Source: an uncultured Pseudophaeobacter sp. (GTDB lineage: Bacteria > Pseudomonadota > Alphaproteobacteria > Rhodobacterales > Rhodobacteraceae). Taken from it: 64,000 bases of DNA. Position 1 is the first letter of the stretch. Each line of letters opens with the position of its first letter. Both the position numbers and the translations under genes were made by a program. Shown here one piece after another: positions 57,276-64,000 of this stretch. The stretch is taken from positions 44,595 through 108,594 of the forward strand of contig CAJQNB010000020.1 in assembly GCA_905479575.1 (NCBI GenBank), written 5' to 3'. The notes below the pieces were generated by a model that did no database searches, had not been told where the DNA came from, and saw only the letters and a list, made by a program, of their open reading frames with translations.

Positions 57276-57350
57276 TGGCAGCCCGTAGGGGAGTCGAACC
57301 CCTCTTTTCAGGTTGAAAACCTGACGTCCTAACCGATAGACGAACGGGCC
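57276..57350 (-). tRNA. tRNA-Glu (anticodon TTC)
   Basis: On the minus strand the molecule begins GGCCCGTTCGTCTATCGG. Its anticodon loop is TTTTCAA within the stem TCAGG/CCTGA, giving TTC. The T arm is AGGGGTTCGACTCCCCT, and it ends ACGGGCTG plus an encoded CCA (75 bases). All four stems pair, with one G-U at the first acceptor position. Confidence 0.95.
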
Positions 57351-57469
57351 ACTTGCTGTGGAGCGGTGTTTAGTTTCTCCGTGCCAAAGCCGCAAGGTAA
57401 AAAATGCCTCTTGGTGAGAATTTTTTGCGAATGCACAGAGAGCGTGTGTTTTAAAGGGTTTGGCTCGGG

Positions 57470-59215
57470 TCAACTGGCTTCGGCGGCGTCTTCCAATCGC
57501 AGTTGTGGGCTTTGACGGCCGCCCCAACTGTTGATTTCCAGCCGTCCGGCAAAATGGAATCGTGCGCCGCCATGTTCGAGCAGACGCGGCCCCAGCGCTG
57601 TGTCAAAGGCGCCAAAGCAGATCGCATCCAGATTACCGCCAACCCCGTCGGTCAACGACAGCTTCAGGTGGGTTTCCCCAATCCGTTTGGCAAAGCGGAT
57701 GGCCAGATCCGGAAAACCATAGCGCGGCGCTGCGGCTCCGGCACCAAAGGGGCCTGCCTGTTCGATCTGTTCGATTAGATCAATGTTGGCAGCGCCCGGC
57801 ATCAACATGCCATCCAGTTTCAAATCCGCCGGTCCCAGGCTTCCCGCGCCCTGTTTGGCCAGCAGATCGCTGAGACGCTGCATGGCGGGCTCCAGCTTGT
57901 CTTCTGCCACCGTCAGGCCTGCGGCCATCTTGTGGCCCCCGCCTTTGATCAGCAGGCCCTCTGCTGCAGCGCGCTGGATGGCAACACCAAGGTCGATACC
58001 ACTTACCGAACGTCCCGAACCTTTGCCTTCACCGTTGTGCAACCCGATGACCACCGCCGGGCGTCCTGCGGCCTCTTTCAGGCGCGAGGCGACGATGCCA
58101 ACCACGCCGGGATGCCAGCCCTCGCCGGCGGCCCAGACCAAAGGCGCGTCAAACCCGCGGGCTTCGGCCTGTTCCATCGCGGCGGCGCGCACCGCGTTTT
58201 CAATGTCGCGCCGTTCCGTGTTCAGCTGATCCAGCCGTTCTGCCAGCGCGGCGGCCTCATGGGGGTTCTCCGTTGCCAACAGGCGGGCACCCAGATCGGC
58301 CTTGCCGATGCGCCCGCCTGCATTGACCCGTGGCCCCAGCAAAAAGCCGAGATGATAGGTCGAGGGCGCTGCATCCATGCGGGAAACATCAGCCAGCGCC
58401 ACCAGACCGGGGCGCTGGCGTGCGCCCAGAACTTTCAGCCCCTGGCGCACCAGGGCCCGGTTAGCCCCAATCAACGGGGCGACATCGGCCACAGTTGCAA
58501 GTGCGACAAGATCCAGCAGGCTCATCAAATCCGGTCCGGTGCCCAGACCCTTTTCTCGGGCCTGACGTCGGACCTCGACGAGCATCAAAAACACCACACC
58601 GGCGGCGCAGAAATAGCCCAGTTCACCGTCTTCATCCTGGCGGTTGGGGTTCACCACCGCGACACAATCGGGCAGGGTTTCACCGCCCAGGTGGTGATCC
58701 AGCACGATGACATCGGCGCCCTTGGCCGCGGCAATGGGGCCATGGGACAGGGTGCCACAGTCGACGCAGACAATCAGATCATGGGCCTGTGCCAGCCCCG
58801 CCATGGCCGCGTCGTTGGGGCCATAGCCCTCGTCGATGCGATCGGGAATATACAGGGTCGCCTGTAGCCCCATGGCCCGCAGCCAGACCAGCAGCAGCGC
58901 CGCCGAGCTGCCACCGTCCACATCGTAATCGGCAAAAATCGCGATACGCTGGCGGGTCTCAACCGCGTCCAGAAAACGTGCTGCGGCCCGCTCCATATCC
59001 TTCATGCGGCGCGGATCCGGCAGCAGGTCTTTCAGATGTGGGCTGAGGAACCCAAGGGCCTCATGAGGGGGGACACCGCGACGGGCCAGCACCTGACACA
59101 GGGGCATGGGCAAGCCGGTTTGCTGCGCCATATGTTCGGCTGCGCGTTCAAGATCAATGCCAAGCCCCAGCCAGCGGCGTCCTGTCAGCGAGTTTTCAAC
59201 CCCAAGAAAGCTCAT
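57470..59215 (-). CDS. recJ: Single-stranded-DNA-specific exonuclease RecJ
   Basis: 581-residue 5'-3' exonuclease used in recombination and mismatch repair. The DHH-family metal motifs are present: FADYDVDGGSSAALL (motif I), CVDCGTLSHGP, VIVLDHHLGGE (the DHH itself) and the DHHA1 glycine region KGGGHKMAAGLT, followed by the C-terminal OB-like part. Family length is about 565-590. Gene order hom-glpX-recJ is conserved in Rhodobacteraceae. Confidence 0.95.
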   Translation of the reverse strand: MSFLGVENSLTGRRWLGLGIDLERAAEHMAQQTGLPMPLCQVLARRGVPPHEALGFLSPHLKDLLPDPRRMKDMERAAARFLDAVETRQRIAIFADYDVDGGSSAALLLVWLRAMGLQATLYIPDRIDEGYGPNDAAMAGLAQAHDLIVCVDCGTLSHGPIAAAKGADVIVLDHHLGGETLPDCVAVVNPNRQDEDGELGYFCAAGVVFLMLVEVRRQAREKGLGTGPDLMSLLDLVALATVADVAPLIGANRALVRQGLKVLGARQRPGLVALADVSRMDAAPSTYHLGFLLGPRVNAGGRIGKADLGARLLATENPHEAAALAERLDQLNTERRDIENAVRAAAMEQAEARGFDAPLVWAAGEGWHPGVVGIVASRLKEAAGRPAVVIGLHNGEGKGSGRSVSGIDLGVAIQRAAAEGLLIKGGGHKMAAGLTVAEDKLEPAMQRLSDLLAKQGAGSLGPADLKLDGMLMPGAANIDLIEQIEQAGPFGAGAAAPRYGFPDLAIRFAKRIGETHLKLSLTDGVGGNLDAICFGAFDTALGPRLLEHGGARFHFAGRLEINSWGGRQSPQLRLEDAAEAS

Positions 59216-59350
59216 GGCTCTACCTCATCTATGGAAAAAGGCCAGACCCGAATGGATCCAGCCCTTCATTTGGCTTAAAATATCCCCGCCGGAGGCAACG
59301 GTGCAAGCCGCTTTTGCCTAGGGCGGGGGCCGGGCGCTTAAACCGGAGTG

Positions 59351-60322
59351 TTAAACCGGGGTGCGGTAGGACATCCGCCGTACCGATCCGGTTTTGGAGC
59401 GCATCAGCAGCGTGGTGGTCTCAACCCAGCCTGGCTGGCGCTTGATTTCGGGCAGCAGCGAGCCGCCGGTGACGCCGGTGGCGGCAAAGATCACATCCTG
59501 GGTCACCATTTCGTCGCGGGTATAAATCCGGTCAAGATCGGTGATGCCGGCTTTGGCGGCACGGCCCTTTTCGTCGTCATTGCGGAACAACAGGCGCCCA
59601 AAAATCTGACCGCCCATACATTTCAGCGCTGCAGCGGCAAGAACACCCTCAGGTGCGCCGCCCTGGCCCATGTACATGTCGATGCCAGTGGTCTCAGATT
59701 CGGCGCAATGCATCACCCCGGCCACATCGCCATCGGTGATCAGGCGAATGGCAGCCCCGGTCTCGCGGACCTCGGCAATCATCGCCTCGTGGCGGGGGCG
59801 TTCCAGAATGCAGACGGTGATATCTGAAGGGGCGCAGCCCTTTGCAGCTGCCAGTGCCTCGACCCGTTCACGAGGCGACATATCCAGCGAGACAACGCCG
59901 TCGGGGTAGCCGGGGCCAATCGCCAGCTTGTCCATATAGGTGTCGGGGGCGTGCAGCATCGAGCCGCGCGGCCCCATGGCGATCACGGTCAGGGCGTTGG
60001 GCATGTCCTTGGCGGTCAGCGTGGTGCCTTCCAACGGGTCCAGCGCGATATCAACGCCGGGGCCATTGCCGGTGCCGACCTCTTCGCCAATGTACAGCAT
60101 CGGGGCTTCGTCGCGTTCGCCTTCGCCAATGACTACGACACCTTTGATGTCGAGCAGGTTCAGCTGTTCGCGCATGGCGTTCACCGCCGCCTGATCTGCG
60201 GCTTTTTCATCGCCACGCCCAATCAGCGAGGCAGAGGCCAGTGCGGCCTGTTCAGCGACCCGGGCAAGGCCCAGAGACAGCATGCGGTCGTGGAAGGGGG
60301 CGTCGGCGGAGGTCTCGGTCAT
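59351..60322 (-). CDS. glpX: Class II fructose-1,6-bisphosphatase
   Basis: 323 residues from the ATG at 60322 (AGGA upstream); the frame is open to 60544 but that part is not homologous. Landmarks: GRGDEKAADQAAVNAMR, VIGEGERDEAPML, metal-binding ALDPLEGTTL, the substrate stretch VMHCAESETTGIDMYMGQGG and the C-terminal IFAATGVTGGSLL. It dephosphorylates fructose 1,6-bisphosphate in gluconeogenesis. It lies between hom and recJ. Confidence 0.95.
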   Translation of the reverse strand: MTETSADAPFHDRMLSLGLARVAEQAALASASLIGRGDEKAADQAAVNAMREQLNLLDIKGVVVIGEGERDEAPMLYIGEEVGTGNGPGVDIALDPLEGTTLTAKDMPNALTVIAMGPRGSMLHAPDTYMDKLAIGPGYPDGVVSLDMSPRERVEALAAAKGCAPSDITVCILERPRHEAMIAEVRETGAAIRLITDGDVAGVMHCAESETTGIDMYMGQGGAPEGVLAAAALKCMGGQIFGRLLFRNDDEKGRAAKAGITDLDRIYTRDEMVTQDVIFAATGVTGGSLLPEIKRQPGWVETTTLLMRSKTGSVRRMSYRTPV

Positions 60323-60476
60323 ACTCAATATCCTGTTTAATCCGGGCGGGCTGCCTGTCGAATAGCCTTTTGCAGGGGGGACGGGCAAGGGATGATAGCG
60401 CAAGCTATGGCAGGAAGGCGCGCGCTGTGCCCTCAAGGGAGCAGATTTTGCGCGCCGCTGCCGTTTTAAGTCAGAG

Positions 60477-61763
60477 CTACAGCTCTTCGATACGCAGGGC
60501 GACGGGGGCACCGTCGACAACACTGGCCTGGTCCAGCGCCTCAATGGCGATATCCAGCGCGGCGGAGGTGCATTTGTGGGTTACAATGAGCACCGGCGCG
60601 GTGGGCTCGGAGTGGCTGTATTGGCGCATCCGGTCGATCGAGATGCCGGCATCGCCCAGGGCAGTGGCCACTTTGGCTAGGGCGCCGGGTTTGTCCTGCA
60701 AGGCCAGACGCAGATAATAGGGGGCAGGCAGGCCGGTCTGGGCGGCGGGGATTTCTTGCAGGGTGGTGGCGGGCTGACCAAAGGTGGCAATGCGCAGGCC
60801 GCGTGCCAGATCGCAGATATCGCCAAGCACCGCGCTGGCGGTGGGGCCTTCGCCGGCACCAGGGCCGCGCAGCACAACCTGTTCCACCGCGTCGCCTTCG
60901 ATCACCACCATATTGGTGCCGCCTTCCAGCTGGCCCAGGGGCGAATTCGCCGGCACCAGGCAGGGGGTCATCCGCTGCTCTAGCCCGCGCGCGGTGCGTT
61001 GTGCCACGCCAAGCAGTTTGATCCGGTAGCCCATATCGGCGGCGTGGCGAATATCGTCGATGGCAATGCGCTGGATGCCTTGCAGCACCACGTCGTCAAA
61101 GGCGGGCTTGCTGCCAAAGGCAATCGAGGACAGCAGCGCCAGTTTGTGGCCGGCATCAATGCCGCCAACGTCCAGATTGGGATCGGCTTCGAGATAGCCC
61201 AGTCGGCCACATTCGTCGAACAGGGTATTGTAGCCCTCGCCGGTGGCCTCCATCCGGGTGAGGATATAGTTGCAGGTGCCGTTCATCACCCCCATGACGC
61301 GGGTGATGTCGTTGCCCGCCAACCCCTCGGCCAGCGATTTGATCACCGGGATGCCGCCGGCAACGGCCGCCTCGAAGCGCAGGGCGGCGCCGGCGGCCTC
61401 TGCCGCCTCGGCCAGCGCCTGGCCGTGATAGGCCAACATCGCCTTGTTGGCGGTGACGACGTGTTTGCCGGCTGCCAGCGCGGCCTCGGTCGCGGCCTTG
61501 GCGGGGCCGTCGCTGCCGCCCATCAGTTCGACCAGCACGTCCACATCGTCGCGGGTGGCCAGGGCGACGGGGTCGTCCTCCCAGGCGTAGGCAGAGATGT
61601 TGACGCCGCGATCCTTGTCGCGGCTGCGGGCTGACACGGCCGTGATCGTCACCGGGCGGCCGGCGCGGTCGGCCAGCAGGTTGGCCTTTTGGCGGACGAT
61701 CTTGACGACTCCGGCACCGACGGTGCCAAGCCCGGCGATGCCAAGGCGCAGGGGGGTGGTCAT
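60477..61763 (-). CDS. hom: Homoserine dehydrogenase
   Basis: 428 residues from the ATG at 61763 with a GGAG site; an upstream frame from 61805 is not homologous. The NAD(P) loop is GIAGLGTVGAGVVKI, followed by HVVTANKAMLA, the substrate stretch MNGTCNYILTRM and the conserved YLEADPNLDVGGIDAGHKLA region (quoted as EADPNLDVGGIDAGHKL). The last 75 residues form an ACT domain (PYYLRLALQDKPGALAKV), a usual site of threonine inhibition. It makes homoserine for threonine and methionine. Confidence 0.96.
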   Translation of the reverse strand: MTTPLRLGIAGLGTVGAGVVKIVRQKANLLADRAGRPVTITAVSARSRDKDRGVNISAYAWEDDPVALATRDDVDVLVELMGGSDGPAKAATEAALAAGKHVVTANKAMLAYHGQALAEAAEAAGAALRFEAAVAGGIPVIKSLAEGLAGNDITRVMGVMNGTCNYILTRMEATGEGYNTLFDECGRLGYLEADPNLDVGGIDAGHKLALLSSIAFGSKPAFDDVVLQGIQRIAIDDIRHAADMGYRIKLLGVAQRTARGLEQRMTPCLVPANSPLGQLEGGTNMVVIEGDAVEQVVLRGPGAGEGPTASAVLGDICDLARGLRIATFGQPATTLQEIPAAQTGLPAPYYLRLALQDKPGALAKVATALGDAGISIDRMRQYSHSEPTAPVLIVTHKCTSAALDIAIEALDQASVVDGAPVALRIEEL

Positions 61764-61890
61764 GGGCACGCTCCGATAGGATGGCGGACGGGGTTCTGCC
61801 GCCATGTACCCCCTCGGGCCGGGCTGTGCAACGCGGGTTTCGCGGCGGCTGGACGTGACGCGCCCACCGGGTTGGCCGGCGGTGGGGCGG

Positions 61891-62226
61891 TCAGATGTCC
61901 TGTTCTTCGATCTCGACGTCCTGGTTCAGCCGCTCGCGGGCGGCGGCGTCGATCACCGCCTCTCGGCGCAGGCGATCCGCGCGGGCCTGCAGCCGGGCGG
62001 CGCGGGCGTCGATCTCGGGCGCGGGGCCGGCATCGGCCACCAGTGTCGTCGCCCCCGGCGAGGGCGCGCGCGCATCCGCCGCCACCCGCAGGTCATCGAC
62101 CGGCATCAGCGCGGGAAAGCCCGGGTCCAGCGCGCCGGGGGTGACCGCCGCGTCAAGCTGCGGAAAGGAACTGCATCCCGCCACCACGGCAGCGGCGGCC
62201 AGTGCGGCAAGGGGGCGGATGGTCAT
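61891..62226 (-). CDS. Small predicted lipoprotein
   Basis: 111 residues from the ATG at 62226 (ribosome site GGAGAAA). The signal peptide ends in a lipobox V-A-G-C (Cys18), so it is anchored in a membrane. The C-terminal half (about 60-110) is an Ala/Arg/Glu-rich helix, ending in DVEIEEQDI. No domain was recognised. It is small and conserved next to hom in related genomes only as far as I can infer; function unknown. Confidence 0.7.
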   Translation of the reverse strand: MTIRPLAALAAAAVVAGCSSFPQLDAAVTPGALDPGFPALMPVDDLRVAADARAPSPGATTLVADAGPAPEIDARAARLQARADRLRREAVIDAAARERLNQDVEIEEQDI

Positions 62227-62293
62227 CGGCGCTTTCTCCGTGTGCCACTGTCTCTCTCTTGCCACTTTCGGGTGGGGCGGGGCAAGTCGGGCA

Positions 62294-62321
62294 TTGATTT
62301 GAACAACTGTTCAATTATTCT
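62294..62321 (+). promoter_or_regulatory. Promoter with embedded TetR operator
   Basis: TTGATT (62294-62299), a 16-base spacer and TATTCT (62316-62321) look like -35 and -10 boxes. The spacer is almost exactly the palindrome TTGAACA-AC-TGTTCAA (62299-62314). A repressor bound there would block RNA polymerase. The distance from the -10 box to the ATG at 62328 is only six bases, so the message would be leaderless. Confidence 0.65.
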
Positions 62322-62327
62322 GACGGC

Positions 62328-62915
62328 ATGGCCAGAACGCAAGGTTCCCATTCAGGTATCACCGGCCCGCGGGTGCGGCAAGCGGCGCTGCAGCTTTTCG
62401 CCCGGCACGGCTATGCCGCTGTTTCCATGCGCCAAATCGCGGCCGAGGTGGGGGTGCAGGCGGGGGCGCTTTATAATTACACGCCCGACAAGCAGACGCT
62501 GCTGTTCGACCTGATGAAAACCCACATGGATGAGCTGCTGGCCGCCTATGACGCGCTGCCCGACCGCGAAATGCCGTATCCCGCGCTCAAGGCGTTCACC
62601 CGATTCCACATTCGCTTTCACGCCGAACGGCCCGAAGAGGTGTTCATCGCCTACATGGAGCTGCGCAGCCTGGTGCCCGAGAATTTCACCCGGATCGAGA
62701 CGCTGCGCCGTGCATATGAACAGCGGCTCGAGGATATCCTGCGCAAAGGGGTCGAGCGCGGTATCTTTGCCGTCGCGGACCCGCGCATCGCGGCGATGGC
62801 GCTGATCGCCATGCTGAACGGGGTCAACACCTGGTATCGTGCCGGCGGGCGGCTGTCGCAGCCCGAGGTGCAGGATCTTTACTGGGAAATGGTGCGCAAA
62901 TCCGTGGCGGTGTGA
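62328..62915 (+). CDS. TetR/AcrR-family transcriptional regulator
   Basis: 195 residues. The N-terminal helix-turn-helix is RQAALQLFARHGYAAVSMRQ with AEVGVQAGALYNYTPDKQTL; the remaining two thirds form the ligand-binding helical bundle with a TetR_C-like region (RFHIRFHAERPEEVFIAYME). A perfect palindrome lies inside its promoter, so it almost certainly represses itself, and possibly the divergent lipoprotein gene. No Shine-Dalgarno site precedes the ATG. Confidence 0.9.
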   Translation: MARTQGSHSGITGPRVRQAALQLFARHGYAAVSMRQIAAEVGVQAGALYNYTPDKQTLLFDLMKTHMDELLAAYDALPDREMPYPALKAFTRFHIRFHAERPEEVFIAYMELRSLVPENFTRIETLRRAYEQRLEDILRKGVERGIFAVADPRIAAMALIAMLNGVNTWYRAGGRLSQPEVQDLYWEMVRKSVAV

Positions 62916-63010
62916 GCGCCCGCTATTCCCGATCCGCACGGTTTTGCTGATACCCTCTCGCGCCGGGCGCGCGTCCGGGCTAAGCCGCTGGTGCGAACGG
63001 GAGGGCAGAC

Positions 63011-63511
63011 ATGGCCGAGCATGACGAGATACTGGCAGAGGTGCGGGCATCACCGATGCGCCGCGGGGTGGGGCTGTTGGTTATTTGGTGCCTGGGGGTG
63101 CTGCTGCTGTGGCTGGTGCTGACCCGTTCGCCCGCCAATGCCGGGTTTCAGCTGTTGCTGATCGCCATCGGACTGGGGGCGCTCTGGGTGGGTGAGTTGC
63201 TGCGCCGGGCCACGACGCAGGCCATCGAGCTGACGCAAGAGGGACTGCGCACCAGCGACGGCGAGGTGATCGTGCCGTGGGACCAGATCGCCAGCGTCGA
63301 CCGCGGCGCTTTTGCCTTCAAGCCGTCGAACGGTTTCATCCTGCGGCTCGTATCAAGGGCGCCGCTGCGCTGGCGACCGGGGCTGTGGTGGCGATGGGGC
63401 CGGCGTGTGGGCGTCGGCGGGGTGACACCGGGCACCCAGACCAAGGCAATGGCCGACATCATCGGGCTGCGGCTGCAAAGCGACCGGGCAGCGCGTCAGG
63501 ACAGCCTATGA
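63011..63511 (+). CDS. Small membrane protein with PH-like domain
   Basis: 166 residues, ribosome site GGGAGGG. Two membrane segments (about 20-38 and 45-62) are followed by a beta-rich stretch (ELTQEGLRTSDGEVIVPWDQ, then FAFKPSNGFILRL) that resembles bacterial PH-like domains, and a basic Trp-rich tail. Function unknown. It ends six bases inside the convergent Tad-like gene. Confidence 0.65.
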   Translation: MAEHDEILAEVRASPMRRGVGLLVIWCLGVLLLWLVLTRSPANAGFQLLLIAIGLGALWVGELLRRATTQAIELTQEGLRTSDGEVIVPWDQIASVDRGAFAFKPSNGFILRLVSRAPLRWRPGLWWRWGRRVGVGGVTPGTQTKAMADIIGLRLQSDRAARQDSL

Positions 63512-64000
63512 TCCGCAGGCGTCAAAGCAAATCTGCGGCGCAAACCGGATGCTGGTAAAGACGCGGGTTTCGATTTCGAACGCGTCGCTGAACACCAGAT
63601 CAAAGAGCGAATCGTAGTCTGACACCGATTCGACGACGATCACGTCCTCGCCATCCGCCATGACCGGCAGGGTGTCGTGAGAGTCTGCGACGTCGTTGTT
63701 AACCAGCTCGTCCATCGGCCCGGTGCCGCGGACCTTGGACCAGAATACATCGTATTCATCGTCGCCGGCGTCGTAGCGGATGATGCTGACGCGCAACTGG
63801 TTGGTGCCGCCATCGTTGGTGATGATGTCGAAAAGCACCTTGACGTTGTCCATGTAGGTATCGGTCACGGCGGCCTGCTCGCGCGAGATCATATCGGCGA
63901 TGGTATAGGTCGCCTTTTCCCGCACGCTCTTGTAGCGGTGTACCTCGAAGAATTCGAAGGTCGCCGCGACGGTCCAGAACAGCAGCGGCAGGGCGATCAC
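63506..64000 (-). CDS. TadE/TadG-like pilus assembly protein (5' end outside window)
   Basis: The visible 164 residues start within a hydrophobic segment, IALPLLFWTVAATFEFFEV, that matches the single membrane helix of TadE/TadG-type proteins of roseobacter Tad pilus loci. An extracytoplasmic beta-rich domain follows (KATYTIADMISREQAAVTDT onwards) and ends with two Cys (PQICFDACGS), possibly a disulfide. The reading frame is still open at base 64000, so the true start lies further right. Confidence 0.75.
   Translation of the reverse strand: MIALPLLFWTVAATFEFFEVHRYKSVREKATYTIADMISREQAAVTDTYMDNVKVLFDIITNDGGTNQLRVSIIRYDAGDDEYDVFWSKVRGTGPMDELVNNDVADSHDTLPVMADGEDVIVVESVSDYDSLFDLVFSDAFEIETRVFTSIRFAPQICFDACGS

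Noticed and set aside
57276..57350. Attachment site with a second tRNA-Glu fragment
   Set aside because: I looked for the tRNA 3' end (GGGGAGTCGAACC and neighbours) elsewhere and did not find it; no integrase is present.

Overview
The window looks like a chromosomal segment of a marine Rhodobacteraceae (Roseobacter clade, broadly Phaeobacter/Ruegeria/Leisingera-like). The basis is the GC-rich codon use, the gene families (TRAP, Liv and OpuA-type uptake systems, IclR and LysR regulators, RTX proteins with a C-terminal Hint domain), the compact thiCOSGEFD and bioBFDA operons, and the core order hom-glpX-recJ next to a tRNA-Glu. The genus is an inference. No integrase, transposase, CRISPR array, rRNA or phage gene was seen.

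Layout. 1-3100: sugar ABC transporter (binding protein and two permeases, minus strand, cut by the left edge), divergent from an OmpR-type two-component pair (3387-5623). 5805-8381: membrane-bound CHASE hybrid histidine kinase. 8417-14537: thiamine operon thiC-O-S-G-E-F-D behind a TPP riboswitch (14668-14776). 14823-19162: two BioR-like operators and the biotin operon bioB-F-D-A. 19530-23628: glycine-betaine/TMAO-type ABC transporter with a double-length permease, then a DUF2478 gene. 24605-27076: soluble GAF/PAS hybrid kinase. 27627-32510: catabolic/uptake operon (fumarylacetoacetate hydrolase-family protein, cyclase-family hydrolase, TRAP DctM, DctQ, DctP), divergent from a LysR regulator; the dctQ frame looks shifted by one base at its 3' end. 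33841-34650: IclR regulator. 35015-40039: five-gene Liv-type ABC transporter. 40351-47002: convergent CoA-dependent beta-oxidation operon (acyl-CoA ligase, 3-hydroxyacyl-CoA dehydrogenase, enoyl-CoA hydratase, acyl-CoA dehydrogenase, two SDRs).

47347-53876 is the most unusual part. A secreted DUF6134 protein, an OmpR-type regulator and a histidine kinase form one operon. It is followed by a four-gene cassette: a thermostable-hemolysin-family protein (PF12261) that reads like a GNAT/LuxI-type acyltransferase, a short AMP-binding ligase, an SDR, and a TauD-like Fe/2-oxoglutarate oxygenase. The same tandem box, TTGTAAG-N4-TTGTAAG with 11-bp period, stands before both transcription units, so the two-component system probably controls itself and the cassette. 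This looks like a regulated small-molecule (acyl-derivative) biosynthesis system whose product I do not know.

54037-56928: RTX/Hint protein with an internal 378-bp duplication. 57276-57350: tRNA-Glu. 57470-64000: recJ, glpX, hom, a small lipoprotein, a TetR regulator with its operator inside its own promoter, a small membrane protein, and a TadE/TadG-like protein cut by the right edge.
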